Under the pieces are notes generated by a model. It made no database searches, was not told where the DNA came from, and saw nothing but the letters and a program-made list of their open reading frames with translations. Position numbers and translations under genes: made by a program. Shown in pieces: positions 53,215 through 62,532 of a stretch of 64,000 bases of DNA (the first letter of the stretch is position 1; each line of letters opens with the position of its first letter). The DNA lies in the NCBI GenBank assembly GCA_002841275.1, contig PHET01000001.1:96464-160463 (forward strand), given 5' to 3'. The DNA is from Actinobacteria bacterium HGW-Actinobacteria-7 (GTDB taxonomy: Bacteria; Actinomycetota; Coriobacteriia; Anaerosomatales; PHET01).

Positions 53215-53964
53215 CTACACGAATGTCATGCCGCCGTCGACAGCAAGAACCTGACCCGTTATGTAGGCGGCCTCATCGCTGGCTAGAAACGCAACCGTTG
53301 CAGCGACGTCCTGAGGGCTACCAAAACGTCCCATCGCGATCTGTGCTCGCGTGCTTTCCCTCACTGCTTCTGACAGCGCCGCAGTCATGTCAGTCTCTAT
53401 GAATCCTGGGGCGACAGCGTTCGCTCGGACACCACGGCTCGCAAGCTCGCGGGCCACGGATTTCGTCAAACCGATCACCCCAGCCTTGGCGGCAGCATAG
53501 TTCGCTTGACCCGCATTGCCTACGAGACCGACAACGGATGTCACATTCACAATGGCACCCGAGCGCTGCTTCATCATGATCTTGCCCGCTGCACGAGTGA
53601 GCGAGAACACCCCCGTCAGATTCGTGTCGATGACTGCGGCCCAGTCATCATCGCTCATCCTGACGACAAGACCGTCTCGGGTGATTCCCGCGTTGTTGAC
53701 CAGGATATCAAGTCCACCCAGTTCGGAAACGACGCTCTGGACAAGGGCCCCGCATGCGGCGGGATCAGAAACGTCCGCCTGCAACGCCACTGCGCGACCG
53801 CCGGCTTCCCGGATCGATTCCACAACCGCGTCGGCCGCTGATTGGGAACCAGCGTAGTTCACGGCGACAGCAGCACCGCACGAGGCCAGGTGCAGCGCGA
53901 CAGCAGCACCGATACCACGCGAGCCCCCGGTGACCAGCGCGACTCTGTTGCTCAGGTCAGGCAC
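53215..53964 (-). CDS. fabG: 3-oxoacyl-ACP reductase FabG
   Basis: This 249-residue short-chain dehydrogenase uses NADPH to reduce 3-oxoacyl-ACP. The cofactor motif TGGSRGIG is near residue 13, NNAG near 89, and the catalytic Ser and Y-x3-K (NYAAAKAG) follow. The start is GTG (53962-53964), two bases after the fabD stop. Context inside the fab cluster supports FabG over other short-chain dehydrogenases. Confidence 0.95.
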   Translation of the reverse strand: MPDLSNRVALVTGGSRGIGAAVALHLASCGAAVAVNYAGSQSAADAVVESIREAGGRAVALQADVSDPAACGALVQSVVSELGGLDILVNNAGITRDGLVVRMSDDDWAAVIDTNLTGVFSLTRAAGKIMMKQRSGAIVNVTSVVGLVGNAGQANYAAAKAGVIGLTKSVARELASRGVRANAVAPGFIETDMTAALSEAVRESTRAQIAMGRFGSPQDVAATVAFLASDEAAYITGQVLAVDGGMTFV

Positions 53965-53966
53965 GG

Positions 53967-54884
53967 CTACGACACCTCCTGAAGAATGGATTCGATACCG
54001 ACAGCCTCCGCTGAAATCGCGGTCACCCCGTCAACTCTGCGCGCGAGCCCCGTGAGCACTGCACCGGGTCCCGATTCCACGAGCGTCACGGGTCCCTCCG
54101 CGGCCAACGAGAACATGGTCTCCGTCCAGCGCACAGGAGACGTTATCTGGGCGATCAATCGCTCTCGAATCGCTGCCCCGTCAATCTCAGCGGTAGGATC
54201 GGTGTTCTGAAACACGGGCACTGACGCATCCGCGAACTCCGCACCGCGGACCAGCTCCTCGAACGCGGTGCCGGCCGACTCCATCAAAGGTGAGTGGAAC
54301 GCCCCAGCCACCTTCAGCGGCACTACCTTGCGCGCTCCGGCATCGACAAGCGCATTCGACGCCAGTCCTACCGCGTCAAGCGTTCCCGAGATGACGATCT
54401 GGCCTGGCGAATTGTCGTTCGCTATCCATACGCCATCGATCTGGGACACGACAGCTCCGATCTCATTGGCGGCCATGCCAAGTACCGCCGCCATGGTGCC
54501 CGGGTTAAGAAGGGCCGCTTTCGCCATCAAGCGGCTGCGCTCCACAACGAGTTCAAGCCCAGCTTCCACCGAGTAGACCCCGGCAATTGCCAAGGCTGCC
54601 AGCTCACCCAAAGAGTGTCCTGCCACCCCGACGGGCACAAGACCGCGCTCAAGTAGCGCACAGCCCCACGCCCAGTCTGCGAGGTAGAGCAGCGGCTGCG
54701 CGACTCTGGTGTCGGCGAGTTCAGTCTCCGGCCCAAGAGTCACAATGGCTCTGAGATCGAGGTCCGAAAGCGCCTCGGCCGCGTCCAGAAGCCTCGAGAG
54801 AGCGTCTTGCTCAGGGACATCAGCAAGCATCCCAAGCCTCTGGGAGCCCTGTCCGGGAAAGACCAGTGCGCAACGTGACCCCAT
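53967..54884 (-). CDS. fabD: Malonyl-CoA:ACP transacylase FabD
   Basis: This 305-residue enzyme moves malonyl groups from CoA to [14 protein letters not shown] opens the fold, [10 protein letters not shown] has the nucleophilic Ser, and AFHSPLM has the catalytic His. The frame starts with a GTG at 54911 inside fabK, but the ATG at 54882-54884 ([12 protein letters not shown]) fits the family and lies just after the fabK stop. Confidence 0.95.
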   Translation of the reverse strand: MGSRCALVFPGQGSQRLGMLADVPEQDALSRLLDAAEALSDLDLRAIVTLGPETELADTRVAQPLLYLADWAWGCALLERGLVPVGVAGHSLGELAALAIAGVYSVEAGLELVVERSRLMAKAALLNPGTMAAVLGMAANEIGAVVSQIDGVWIANDNSPGQIVISGTLDAVGLASNALVDAGARKVVPLKVAGAFHSPLMESAGTAFEELVRGAEFADASVPVFQNTDPTAEIDGAAIRERLIAQITSPVRWTETMFSLAAEGPVTLVESGPGAVLTGLARRVDGVTAISAEAVGIESILQEVS

Positions 54885-54888
54885 ACGC

Positions 54889-55839
54889 TCAGCCCTCAAT
54901 CGGACAGGCACCGAGCCGGCACATCGCCTTCTCGGCCTCGTCCATCATCTCGGTGACTATCTCGGCAGCCGGCTGTATGCGACACACAAGAGCTGCCGCC
55001 TGACCCGCCATCAGAGAGCCCATCGACGTATCACCTTCCCGCATGGCGAGAGCCAGTTTGCCACTTCCCAGGCTCTCAAGCTCCTCGACACGATTCTCAC
55101 GATCAAGCTCCTCGAGCATACGTGAGAGCTTGTTCTTGATAACTCGGACTGGATGGCCCGTGGAACGGCCTGTGACCACCGTATCGCGGTCCTTTGCCTT
55201 GAGCACTGCCTGTTTGGCCGCCGGATGGATCGTGCACTCCTCAGCACACATGAAGCGAGTGCCGACCTGCACGCCTTCGGCACCCAGCGCGAACGCTGCG
55301 GCCATGCCACGGCCGTCCGCGATACCGCCCGCTGCCACCACCGGAATCGAAACCGCGTCAACCAGCTGAGGCGTCAGCACCATCGTGGTGAGATCGCCGA
55401 TATGTCCACCAGCCTCCATGCCCTCGCCGATGATGGCGTCCGCGCCGATGGACTCCATGCGCTTGGCCAGCGCGACTGAAGGAGCGATCGGCAGTACTTT
55501 GATGCCGATCTCCTTGAGTGCGGCCATGTACCTGCTGGGATTGCCCGCGCCGGTGGTCACCACTGCGACATGTTCATCGAGCACCATCTGCACAAGCTCA
55601 TCGATGTGTGGAGTCAGCAGCATGAGGTTGACGCCGAACGGTCTGTCCGTCAGCTGCTTGGCTCGACGAATCTGCTCACGCAGGAGGTCGGTGGGCATGT
55701 GGCCCGCGCCGATGATTCCCAGCCCGCCCGCGTTGCTGACCGCAGCCGCCAGTTCTGCGGTGGCAGTCCATGCCATGCCACCCTGGATGATGGGATGCTC
55801 GATACCGAGCAGCTCGGTGAGCCGGGTACGCAGAGCCAT
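54889..55839 (-). CDS. fabK: Enoyl-ACP reductase FabK
   Basis: This 316-residue FMN-dependent enoyl-ACP reductase completes the elongation cycle. IIQGGMAWTATAELAAAVSNAGG, IIGAGHMPTDLLR, GEGMEAGGHIGDLTT and GAEGVQVGTRFMCAEEC are characteristic of FabK rather than FabI. Its place between fabH and fabD supports the role. FabK is used in place of, or beside, the NADH-dependent FabI in many Firmicutes. No fabI is seen here. Confidence 0.92.
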   Translation of the reverse strand: MALRTRLTELLGIEHPIIQGGMAWTATAELAAAVSNAGGLGIIGAGHMPTDLLREQIRRAKQLTDRPFGVNLMLLTPHIDELVQMVLDEHVAVVTTGAGNPSRYMAALKEIGIKVLPIAPSVALAKRMESIGADAIIGEGMEAGGHIGDLTTMVLTPQLVDAVSIPVVAAGGIADGRGMAAAFALGAEGVQVGTRFMCAEECTIHPAAKQAVLKAKDRDTVVTGRSTGHPVRVIKNKLSRMLEELDRENRVEELESLGSGKLALAMREGDTSMGSLMAGQAAALVCRIQPAAEIVTEMMDEAEKAMCRLGACPIEG

Positions 55840-55845
55840 GAGTGC

Positions 55846-56850
55846 CTACTCCTTCTTGTTCGGTGCGGACATCGACCACCGGACGACAGCTGCACCCCAG
55901 GTGAGGCCTGCGCCAAACCCAACGAGAGCGAGCAGATCGCCGGGCGCGAGTTGCCCGCTAGTATACAGTTCGTCCAGGGCCAACGGAATCGACGCCGACG
56001 AGGTATTGCCGGTGCGATCGACGTTGCAGAACACGCGCGAATCATCTATCCCAAGCCGCTCTTCGATAGTGTCGATGATGCGCTTGTTCGCCTGATGTGG
56101 CACGAGCCACGCAAGGTCGTCTGTGGTGTGACCTGAGGCCTCAAGGACCTCCATTGTGGCCCTCGGGATCACTCGAACCGCGAACTTGAAGACCTCGTTG
56201 CCGTTCATCTTGAGGTACTGGTCACCTGCGGCAAGCGTCTCTGCCGTCAATGGATGCGCCGCTCCCCCGCCTGGGACGTTGAGCTGATCCGCACCGGTGC
56301 CGTCCGCGCCCAGCAAGACCGCCTCGACACCCGGCTCGTCCGAGACACGAAGCACCGCTGCTCCCGCACCATCGCCAAAGAGCACGCAGGTGGAGCGGTC
56401 ACCGAAATCCACCAGACGCGTAAGGGCCTCGGCACCGATGATCAAGACCGTCTGGGCTCTTCCGGCTTCAATCACCGACGACCCGTAGTGCAGTGCGTAG
56501 ATGAAGCTCGTGCAGGCCGCCATCACGTCGACTGCCGGGCAGGTCAATCCGAGTTTTGCCTGCGTCATGCACGCGGTAGACGGAAAGATGTGGTCCGGGC
56601 TGGTGGTACCCAAGACGATGAGATCGATCTCGTCACCCGAAATGCCCGCGCGCTCTATCGCGAGCGCCGCAGCGCGCACCGCAAGATCGGACGTCGTCTC
56701 ACCGTCGGCGACGACACGACGCTCACGGATACCAGTGCGAGTGACGATCCATTCGTCGGACGTCTCCACCATGCGCTCAAGCTCTGAATTGGTCAGTATG
56801 TGCTCGGGCAGATACGACCCGATGCCGATGATCTGGGCGTGGCGTGTCAT
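55846..56850 (-). CDS. fabH: 3-oxoacyl-ACP synthase III FabH
   Basis: This 334-residue enzyme starts fatty acid synthesis by condensing an acyl-CoA primer with malonyl-ACP. The catalytic residues are Cys113 in MAACTSFIYAL, a His in VPHQANKRI and an Asn in GNTSSASI. Primer choice (acetyl or branched) cannot be read from the sequence. The gene lies 103 bases after plsX and 6 bases before fabK. Confidence 0.96.
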   Translation of the reverse strand: MTRHAQIIGIGSYLPEHILTNSELERMVETSDEWIVTRTGIRERRVVADGETTSDLAVRAAALAIERAGISGDEIDLIVLGTTSPDHIFPSTACMTQAKLGLTCPAVDVMAACTSFIYALHYGSSVIEAGRAQTVLIIGAEALTRLVDFGDRSTCVLFGDGAGAAVLRVSDEPGVEAVLLGADGTGADQLNVPGGGAAHPLTAETLAAGDQYLKMNGNEVFKFAVRVIPRATMEVLEASGHTTDDLAWLVPHQANKRIIDTIEERLGIDDSRVFCNVDRTGNTSSASIPLALDELYTSGQLAPGDLLALVGFGAGLTWGAAVVRWSMSAPNKKE

Positions 56851-56953
56851 GCTTTCCGACGCTCCTGTCTGAGTTCGCGCCTCTCGTTCGACGCGTGGTC
56901 GGGGAAGTGTACCGAAAGGTCCGACTCCAGTCCACGTGAACCTGTGGTGTCAA

Positions 56954-57949
56954 TCAAGCGAGCGCCTGCGCAATTCTCTCGGTCAATCCACCTCTGACAG
57001 CTGAAACTGCGACGCGAAGCGCGTTGCTCACGGCTGTCGCGCTCGATGAGCCATGTCCGATGATACAGACGCCGTTAACGCCCAGCAGCGGAGCCCCGCC
57101 ATACTCGTCGGGGTCAAGCCGCGCAGCCATCCGCCTCAAGGAAGGCGCGACGACCGCTGCCGCGAGCTTGTTGACCACCGAGGAAGTCATGGCGTCTTTC
57201 ACCTGATGCATCAGGACGCTACTGGTCCCCTCAAGGAGCTTCAGTGCGACGTTGCCGGTGAACCCGTCCGTGACGATAACGTCAGTCCTGCCGGCAAGCA
57301 CCTCGCGACCTTCGATATTTCCGACGAATCCGGGCATCTGCTGGGCAAGCAACGTATGAGCTTCCTGCGCGAGAATCGAACCCTTCGAGGGCTCTTCTCC
57401 TATGTTGAGCAATGCCACGCGCGGGTGAACCATGTCCAGCACAACTGCGGCGTAGGCCGCACCCATGTGCGCGAACTGCAGCAGGTTCTCCGGTTTGCAG
57501 TCCGCGTTAGCCCCCACATCGAGCATGACGGCGGGGACGCCCGCCGTTGGGAGTACTGTCGCAATTGCAGGTCGTGAGACGCCCTTGATCCGTCCCATCA
57601 CCAGCGTCGCCGCTGCCATCGCAGCGCCCGTCGACCCAGCCGAGAAGAAACCCTGGGCCGCTCCGTCGCGCACCAAGCGACACCCGACGACAATCGAGGA
57701 GTCCTTCTTGGAGCGAACAGCCGTGGCCGGATGCTCTCCCATCTCGATGATCTCTGATGTGGGAACAGCGGTGACGCGCGCTGCATGCTGGCGGGCAAAC
57801 GGTTCCACGACGTGGGCGGGACCCGTCAGCAGCACAGTCAACCCATCGTCCTGACCAAGGGCCAAGATGATGCCGTCGAGAACCGCTTTGGGTGCGAAAT
57901 CGCCGCCGACAGCGTCGACGGCGATCGTCACCGGGTGGCTTGCGGACAT
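56954..57949 (-). CDS. plsX: Phosphate acyltransferase PlsX
   Basis: This 331-residue peripheral membrane enzyme makes acyl-phosphate from acyl-ACP, the donor for PlsY in phosphatidic acid synthesis. IAVDAVGGDFAPKAVLDG at the N-terminus, KKDSSIVVG and VTDGFTGNVALKLLEG are family motifs. The rpmF-plsX-fabH order is widely conserved. FapR, which precedes plsX in Bacillus, is absent. Confidence 0.96.
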   Translation of the reverse strand: MSASHPVTIAVDAVGGDFAPKAVLDGIILALGQDDGLTVLLTGPAHVVEPFARQHAARVTAVPTSEIIEMGEHPATAVRSKKDSSIVVGCRLVRDGAAQGFFSAGSTGAAMAAATLVMGRIKGVSRPAIATVLPTAGVPAVMLDVGANADCKPENLLQFAHMGAAYAAVVLDMVHPRVALLNIGEEPSKGSILAQEAHTLLAQQMPGFVGNIEGREVLAGRTDVIVTDGFTGNVALKLLEGTSSVLMHQVKDAMTSSVVNKLAAAVVAPSLRRMAARLDPDEYGGAPLLGVNGVCIIGHGSSSATAVSNALRVAVSAVRGGLTERIAQALA

Positions 57950-57999
57950 GGTCCGTGGGCTCCCTTACTGATCTGGGGTTCAGGCAGGATCGAAAGAGA

Positions 58000-58176
58000 C
58001 TAAGCGGTCTCGATGATCTCCTTGCCGTTGTAATAGCCACACTCGCCGCACACGCGGTGGGGCAGCTTGGTCTTGTGGCACTGGGGACAGACCGAAACCC
58101 CTGCCGCCGTGAGCTTGTGGCTCGAACGGCGAGAGTTGGTCTTCATGCGGCCTTTCTTGCGCTTCGGGACAGCCAT
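58000..58176 (-). CDS. rpmF: Large ribosomal subunit protein L32
   Basis: This 58-residue L32 begins MAVPKRKKGR and has a zinc ribbon with CPQC and CGEC. The frame opens further upstream (58257), but the ATG at 58174-58176 is the family start. It heads the plsX-fab operon behind a promoter candidate, coupling ribosome and membrane synthesis as in many bacteria. Confidence 0.96.
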   Translation of the reverse strand: MAVPKRKKGRMKTNSRRSSHKLTAAGVSVCPQCHKTKLPHRVCGECGYYNGKEIIETA

Positions 58177-58265
58177 GTGAGTTCTTTCTCTCTTCCGTTC
58201 ACGTGCACCATCAACGACACCGGTTCGGTACGCCTTGGTGCGCCTGCGTGTTCGCACGAGCGGTT

Positions 58266-58294
58266 ATGATAACACGCCCCGCTGCGCGTGTGTA
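58266..58294 (-). promoter_or_regulatory. Promoter candidate for rpmF-plsX-fab
   Basis: Minus-strand TACACA, 17-base spacer, TATCAT in the gap between the DUF177 gene and rpmF. The -35 is weak (4 of 6). Confidence 0.5.
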
Positions 58295-58304
58295 GAACCC
58301 TCTT

Positions 58305-58871
58305 TTACCCTTCTTGCCCGCCTGCCTCAGAACCCGAAACAGGCGCCGCGTCATCTAAACCGATCGCTCCCCGCAAGGCGGCGAACGGATGATCTTCATC
58401 GATCCGGTCGCTACAGTCACACCTCTCGGTGTTCAGGTCGGCACCACAGTGCGAACACAGCCCCGCACAGTCCTCGTCGTGGAGTGGCGCAAACGGCGCC
58501 TCGACCACCAGGGCAGCGACAAGGGCAGGACCCAGATCGACTGCGCCGTCCTCGTCGACCCCTTCGGCGTCGTCATCCTCGGCCCTCTCCTGATGCGCCT
58601 GAAGGTAGAAGCCTTCGATCTCGCCTTCGATGACCGAGTCGAACTCACACAGACAACGCGAGCACGTGGCCCGAATCGGCGCCTCGATCGAACCCATGGC
58701 CACGATTCCGTCGCCAGCGTTCGTGATCGTGGCCGAGAACGTTATCGGCGCGGTCACCAGGAACGTCTCATCGCCAACGACCAGCTCAGAGAACTCGACT
58801 GAGCCGTCAACACTCACTGAGCCCCCGATCTCTTCGAGGATCGGGCGTACGTCTACTCGGTATGTGACCAT
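58305..58871 (-). CDS. yceD: DUF177 / YceD family protein
   Basis: This 188-residue cytosolic protein belongs to the YceD/DUF177 family, found next to rpmF in most bacteria and linked to 23S rRNA metabolism in plants and bacteria. It shows the CSRCLCEF motif in the middle and a C-terminal region with CAGLCSHCGADLN plus another CDC, so up to six cysteines could bind zinc. It lies between the SepIVA-like gene and rpmF, as in mycobacteria (Rv2926c). Confidence 0.9.
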   Translation of the reverse strand: MVTYRVDVRPILEEIGGSVSVDGSVEFSELVVGDETFLVTAPITFSATITNAGDGIVAMGSIEAPIRATCSRCLCEFDSVIEGEIEGFYLQAHQERAEDDDAEGVDEDGAVDLGPALVAALVVEAPFAPLHDEDCAGLCSHCGADLNTERCDCSDRIDEDHPFAALRGAIGLDDAAPVSGSEAGGQEG

Positions 58872-58880
58872 GATTCCTCG

Positions 58881-59339
58881 CTACTGGCGCTGCGATACCT
58901 TGCCCTGCAGGCGGTCTCTACCTCGCTGCACGGCAGTCAACAGCTTGCCAAGATTGACTTCGAGATTGGCGAGCATCTCGTCTGCATAATCCTCTGCGCC
59001 CAGCCGAATCTCACGTTCAGCCTGCCGCGCGCTATCAATGAGATCGGCTGCCTGCTGTTCGGCAAGTCGCACGACCTCCTGCTCACTGGCTATCGCGTGG
59101 GCACGTTCGCGGGCCTCTTCCAATACCCGGTTGGCCTCTTTCTCGGCCTCTTCGAGCATCTCTTGGCGCTCCTTGACGATCCAGCGAGCCTGCTTCAGCT
59201 CATCCGGGAACTGTGCACGAATCTCATCGACTATCTCGTAGACAGCATCCGGGTCGACCATCTTGTTGCTCGTGAACGGCACATTCCTGCTGCTGTCCAC
59301 GACTTCTTCGATTCGGTCGATCAGGGCCATGATGTCCAT
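58881..59339 (-). CDS. DivIVA/SepIVA-like coiled-coil protein
   Basis: This 152-residue, strongly charged coiled-coil protein has an N-terminal MALIDRIEEVVDSS helix, a short NVPFTSNKMVDPD segment, and then a continuous helix from about residue 35 to the end. In Mycobacterium the gene next to DUF177 (Rv2927c, SepIVA) is a DivIVA-domain protein of the division and elongation machinery. The same neighbour and similar architecture suggest a homologue. It lacks the membrane-binding GYD-type N-terminus of true DivIVA. An alternative reading as an ATP-synthase-b-like coil is less likely. GGAGG precedes the ATG. Confidence 0.8.
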   Translation of the reverse strand: MDIMALIDRIEEVVDSSRNVPFTSNKMVDPDAVYEIVDEIRAQFPDELKQARWIVKERQEMLEEAEKEANRVLEEARERAHAIASEQEVVRLAEQQAADLIDSARQAEREIRLGAEDYADEMLANLEVNLGKLLTAVQRGRDRLQGKVSQRQ

Positions 59340-59350
59340 GGAGGTCCTCC

Positions 59351-59842
59351 CTAACGGGCTGCATTCAACTTGCGCTCAAGCGCTTCCGCGACGTGCTCCG
59401 GCACAAGGCCGCGAACCGATCCACCGTGCCGTGCGATCTCCTTGACCGCTGATGAACTCAGGTACATGTACTCGGGTACTGCCATGATGAACATGGTTTC
59501 TATGTCCGAATCGAGACGCCAGTTCAGCGCCGCCATTTGGAACTCCCTCTCGAAGTCCGTGACCGCGCGCAGCCCCTTCACGATGACTGACGCACCTGCA
59601 TCCTCGGCGAGATTCACCAATAGCGTATCAAATGGACGCACCGATACGTTACCGCAGTGTGCAGTTGAGCGCTCAACCAAGCTCACGCGCTCCCCAATGG
59701 AGAACAGCGGACCGCCGCCTTTCTCAGGTGAGAGCGCCACTCCCACGACGATCTCATCAAAGATCGCCGACGCCCGCTCGATGATATCGAGATGCCCCGA
59801 CGTTAGTGGATCGAAGGTGCCCGGAACGACTCCGCGCTTCAC
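59351..59842 (-). CDS. coaD: Phosphopantetheine adenylyltransferase
   Basis: This 163-residue enzyme makes dephospho-CoA, the penultimate step of coenzyme A synthesis. GTFDPLTSGHLDII has the nucleotidyltransferase TxGH motif, and VKGLRAVTDFEREFQMA and YMYLSSSAVKEIA follow. The start overlaps the rsmD stop by 4 bases (GTGA). It supplies CoA for the fab/plsX enzymes downstream. Confidence 0.96.
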   Translation of the reverse strand: MKRGVVPGTFDPLTSGHLDIIERASAIFDEIVVGVALSPEKGGGPLFSIGERVSLVERSTAHCGNVSVRPFDTLLVNLAEDAGASVIVKGLRAVTDFEREFQMAALNWRLDSDIETMFIMAVPEYMYLSSSAVKEIARHGGSVRGLVPEHVAEALERKLNAAR

Positions 59843-60420
59843 TGCGACCCACCACTCCCCTCAAAGACGGCGATATCGATCTCGGTCGACCCGTACTTCC
59901 GGCGCTGCTCCACGCCGAACTTCGCAGGCCATGGCATGGGCTTCCCCGAAAGGTGCTCCCACACAACGACCGCCTCATCCGCAATTGCACCCGCTTCGGC
60001 GAGGTTCTCAAGCATGCGAGCGACTTCGGTCTGGTCGAGTGTATATGGCGGGTCGAGGAGAATCAACGAGAACGGCCCACCCCCGATGCCCCGCCTTGCC
60101 AGCGCAAAGGCGTCGCCCGCCACCACACGCGTGGTCGATTCGATTCCGAGAAGCGCCAGATTGTCTCTCAAGGTGACCAGTGCGGACCTGCTCGACTCGA
60201 CGAAAGTGGCGCGCCGGCATCCGCGCGAGAGCGCCTCGAGTCCCAACGCGCCGCTCCCGGCGAACGCGTCCAGGACGTTGCTGTCTCCCAAAGTCGGGCC
60301 GAGCAGCGAACTCAGAGAGGAGAACAGCGCCTCGCGCACCCGGTCCGTGGTGGGCCGCGTGCTCTCTCCCTTCGGCGACTTGAGACGTCTTCCTCGGAAC
60401 TGCCCAGCTATGATTCTCAT
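59839..60420 (-). CDS. rsmD: 16S rRNA (guanine(966)-N2)-methyltransferase RsmD
   Basis: This 193-residue Rossmann methyltransferase modifies G966. MRIIAGQFRGRRL at the N-terminus, AFAGSGALGLEALSRG for SAM binding and LDPPY for catalysis are clear. The ATG at 60418-60420 makes an ATGA overlap with the recG stop and fits the family, so it is preferred to the ATG 15 bases upstream. Confidence 0.94.
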   Translation of the reverse strand: MRIIAGQFRGRRLKSPKGESTRPTTDRVREALFSSLSSLLGPTLGDSNVLDAFAGSGALGLEALSRGCRRATFVESSRSALVTLRDNLALLGIESTTRVVAGDAFALARRGIGGGPFSLILLDPPYTLDQTEVARMLENLAEAGAIADEAVVVWEHLSGKPMPWPAKFGVEQRRKYGSTEIDIAVFEGSGGSQ

Positions 60421-62522
60421 CCGCTGCTCACCCACTCCCAGGCTTCGGTGAAGGTACGGCGCACCTGCCTGAGCAGCGGAGCGTGTACCGGCTGTCTCAA
60501 GTGAGGGTCGTCAGACACCAGGGCAAACGCGTCCACGCGCGCCATCTCCACCAGGTCCAGATCCTCGATGAGACTCGCGATGGTGAGATCCGGAATCCCA
60601 TGCTGACGGTCTCCCAGCACCTGACCTTCTCCGCGCAACCGAAGGTCGGCCTCGGCCAGCGCGAACCCGTCCGAAGTGCTCACAAGTACGCTCAACCGCT
60701 CGCGCGCCTCCGCCGAACACGCCTCCGACACCAGCCACACTTCTCCGGGATACTCGCCTCGCCCCACGCGCCCGCGCAGTTGGTGCAGCTGAGCGAGACC
60801 AAAACGATCCGCGTCCTCGATGATCATGACGGTGGCATTAGGCACGTCAACGCCCACTTCGATGACCGTCGTCGCCACCAGCACGTCGATCGTGCCCTCA
60901 CGAAATTCGCGCATCACCGCGATCTTGTCGGCTGAGCGCATCCTGCCCGTCAGGAGCCCGACCCGCAAGTTCGGGAATACCTCATTGCGCAGCCGCTCGG
61001 CCTCACGAGTCGCCGCTTTTGCCTGCGCCGTATTGGACTCGTCGACCAACGCACAGACCACGTAGGCCTGTCTGCCGTCTTTGACGGCGGCCCGAACCGC
61101 CTGGTGTGCAGGCGTGGCGGTATGCGGCTTCACAAGGCGTGTGGTGACGCCCGCGGCTGCATGCGGGCGTGTCCGCAGGTACGATGTCGCCAAGTCGCCA
61201 TAGAGCGTGAGCGCGAGCGAGCGAGGAATCGGAGTGGCGGTCATCACCAGAAGATCAGCCGAGACGCCCTTCGCCCTGAGCCCAAGTCGCTGGTTCACCC
61301 CGAACCGGTGTTGCTCGTCCACGATCGCGAGCGTGAGCCGCTTGAAGGCGACGCCCTGCTCCAGGAGCGCGTGCGTCCCGAACAGCACGTGGACTTCCCC
61401 GTCCGCGAGTGCACTCAGAATCGCGCGACGCTCGACCGCTGGAGTCGCGCCGGTGAGCAGCCGCCAACTGATGCCTGAAGCATCCATGAGCGGTCCGACC
61501 TTCTCGGCGTACTGGACTGCAAGGACCTCTGTGGGCGCCATCATCGCCGTCTGCGCGCCAGTGTCCGCCACAGCGGCCATTGCGTGTGCTGCCACCAGCG
61601 TCTTTCCGGTCCCGACGTCTCCTAGAAGAAGCCTGTTCATCGGGCGAGGCTCGGCCATGTCGACCAGAACCTCATTCGATGACCTCTTCTGGTCATCTGT
61701 CAGAACAAACGGTATCGCGGCTCTGAGCGCAGACAGGGCAGGCCCGTCGATGACGTGGGCGACGCCGGCCTGCTCGCGGGTCAGAGCGTACCTACGCATG
61801 GCCATATAGAGCTGAACCATGAGCAGCTCGTCATAGGCTAAGCGCCGGCGTGCAGCATCAGCGCGGCTGAGCGACTGGGGGAAATGGACGTCAGTGAGCG
61901 CAGTCGCAAGATCGACGAGCCCACGATCCATGCGCAGTTGAGCGGGAAGATGGTCTGGTACATCCGCCGCGTCATCGACCGCCGCCGCAATCAACCGACG
62001 AAGCCAACCGGTGGACAGCCCATCGGTAGTTCCGTGCACGGGCAGCACGCGACCTGCCGCTCGGGGTTCGTCCTCATCTGGGAGCTTCTCGACAAAGGGG
62101 GTCTTGATCCGTTTGAGGCCAAAGTCGATCTCGACCTTGCCGGCGAACGCCACGCGCTCGCCTTGGACAAAGCGCTGCTGTACCCACGGTTGGTTGAACC
62201 ACACGCCGATAAGCACGCCGCTTCCATCGACAATCGCGACCTCGGTGATCGTCAGACGCGGCTTGGGCTTCTTGACCTTCACCTCATGAACCCGTCCCAC
62301 AACCGTCGCTTCGGTGCCCGCATGCACCTGGCTGAGCGCCTTGATCTCAGAAAGATCGAGATAGCGCGACGGGTAATGGCGAAGTAGATCGCCAAGGGTG
62401 CGGATGCCGAGTCGCGAAAGCGCATCAGCACGCGCACCGTCAACGAACCGACCGGCAACGACAGGCAGGTCATGCGCTGCCAGCCGCTCCGCCTTGTCAT
62501 GAAGTGTGAGTGGTGACACCAC
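60417..62522 (-). CDS. recG: ATP-dependent DNA helicase RecG
   Basis: This protein of about 701 residues remodels stalled replication forks and branch-migrates Holliday junctions. An N-terminal helical region and wedge OB fold are followed by helicase motifs: GDVGTGKTLVA (Walker A), DEQHRFG (motif II), VTATPIPRSLA (III) and HQLRGRVGRG (VI). The open frame reaches 62747 through degV, so the start must be later. I place it at the GTG 62520-62522, 10 bases after the degV stop; the adjacent GTG at 62519 is equally possible, and no clear ribosome site is seen. Confidence 0.93.
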   Translation of the reverse strand: MVSPLTLHDKAERLAAHDLPVVAGRFVDGARADALSRLGIRTLGDLLRHYPSRYLDLSEIKALSQVHAGTEATVVGRVHEVKVKKPKPRLTITEVAIVDGSGVLIGVWFNQPWVQQRFVQGERVAFAGKVEIDFGLKRIKTPFVEKLPDEDEPRAAGRVLPVHGTTDGLSTGWLRRLIAAAVDDAADVPDHLPAQLRMDRGLVDLATALTDVHFPQSLSRADAARRRLAYDELLMVQLYMAMRRYALTREQAGVAHVIDGPALSALRAAIPFVLTDDQKRSSNEVLVDMAEPRPMNRLLLGDVGTGKTLVAAHAMAAVADTGAQTAMMAPTEVLAVQYAEKVGPLMDASGISWRLLTGATPAVERRAILSALADGEVHVLFGTHALLEQGVAFKRLTLAIVDEQHRFGVNQRLGLRAKGVSADLLVMTATPIPRSLALTLYGDLATSYLRTRPHAAAGVTTRLVKPHTATPAHQAVRAAVKDGRQAYVVCALVDESNTAQAKAATREAERLRNEVFPNLRVGLLTGRMRSADKIAVMREFREGTIDVLVATTVIEVGVDVPNATVMIIEDADRFGLAQLHQLRGRVGRGEYPGEVWLVSEACSAEARERLSVLVSTSDGFALAEADLRLRGEGQVLGDRQHGIPDLTIASLIEDLDLVEMARVDAFALVSDDPHLRQPVHAPLLRQVRRTFTEAWEWVSSG

Positions 62523-62532
62523 CAGTGGTGCG

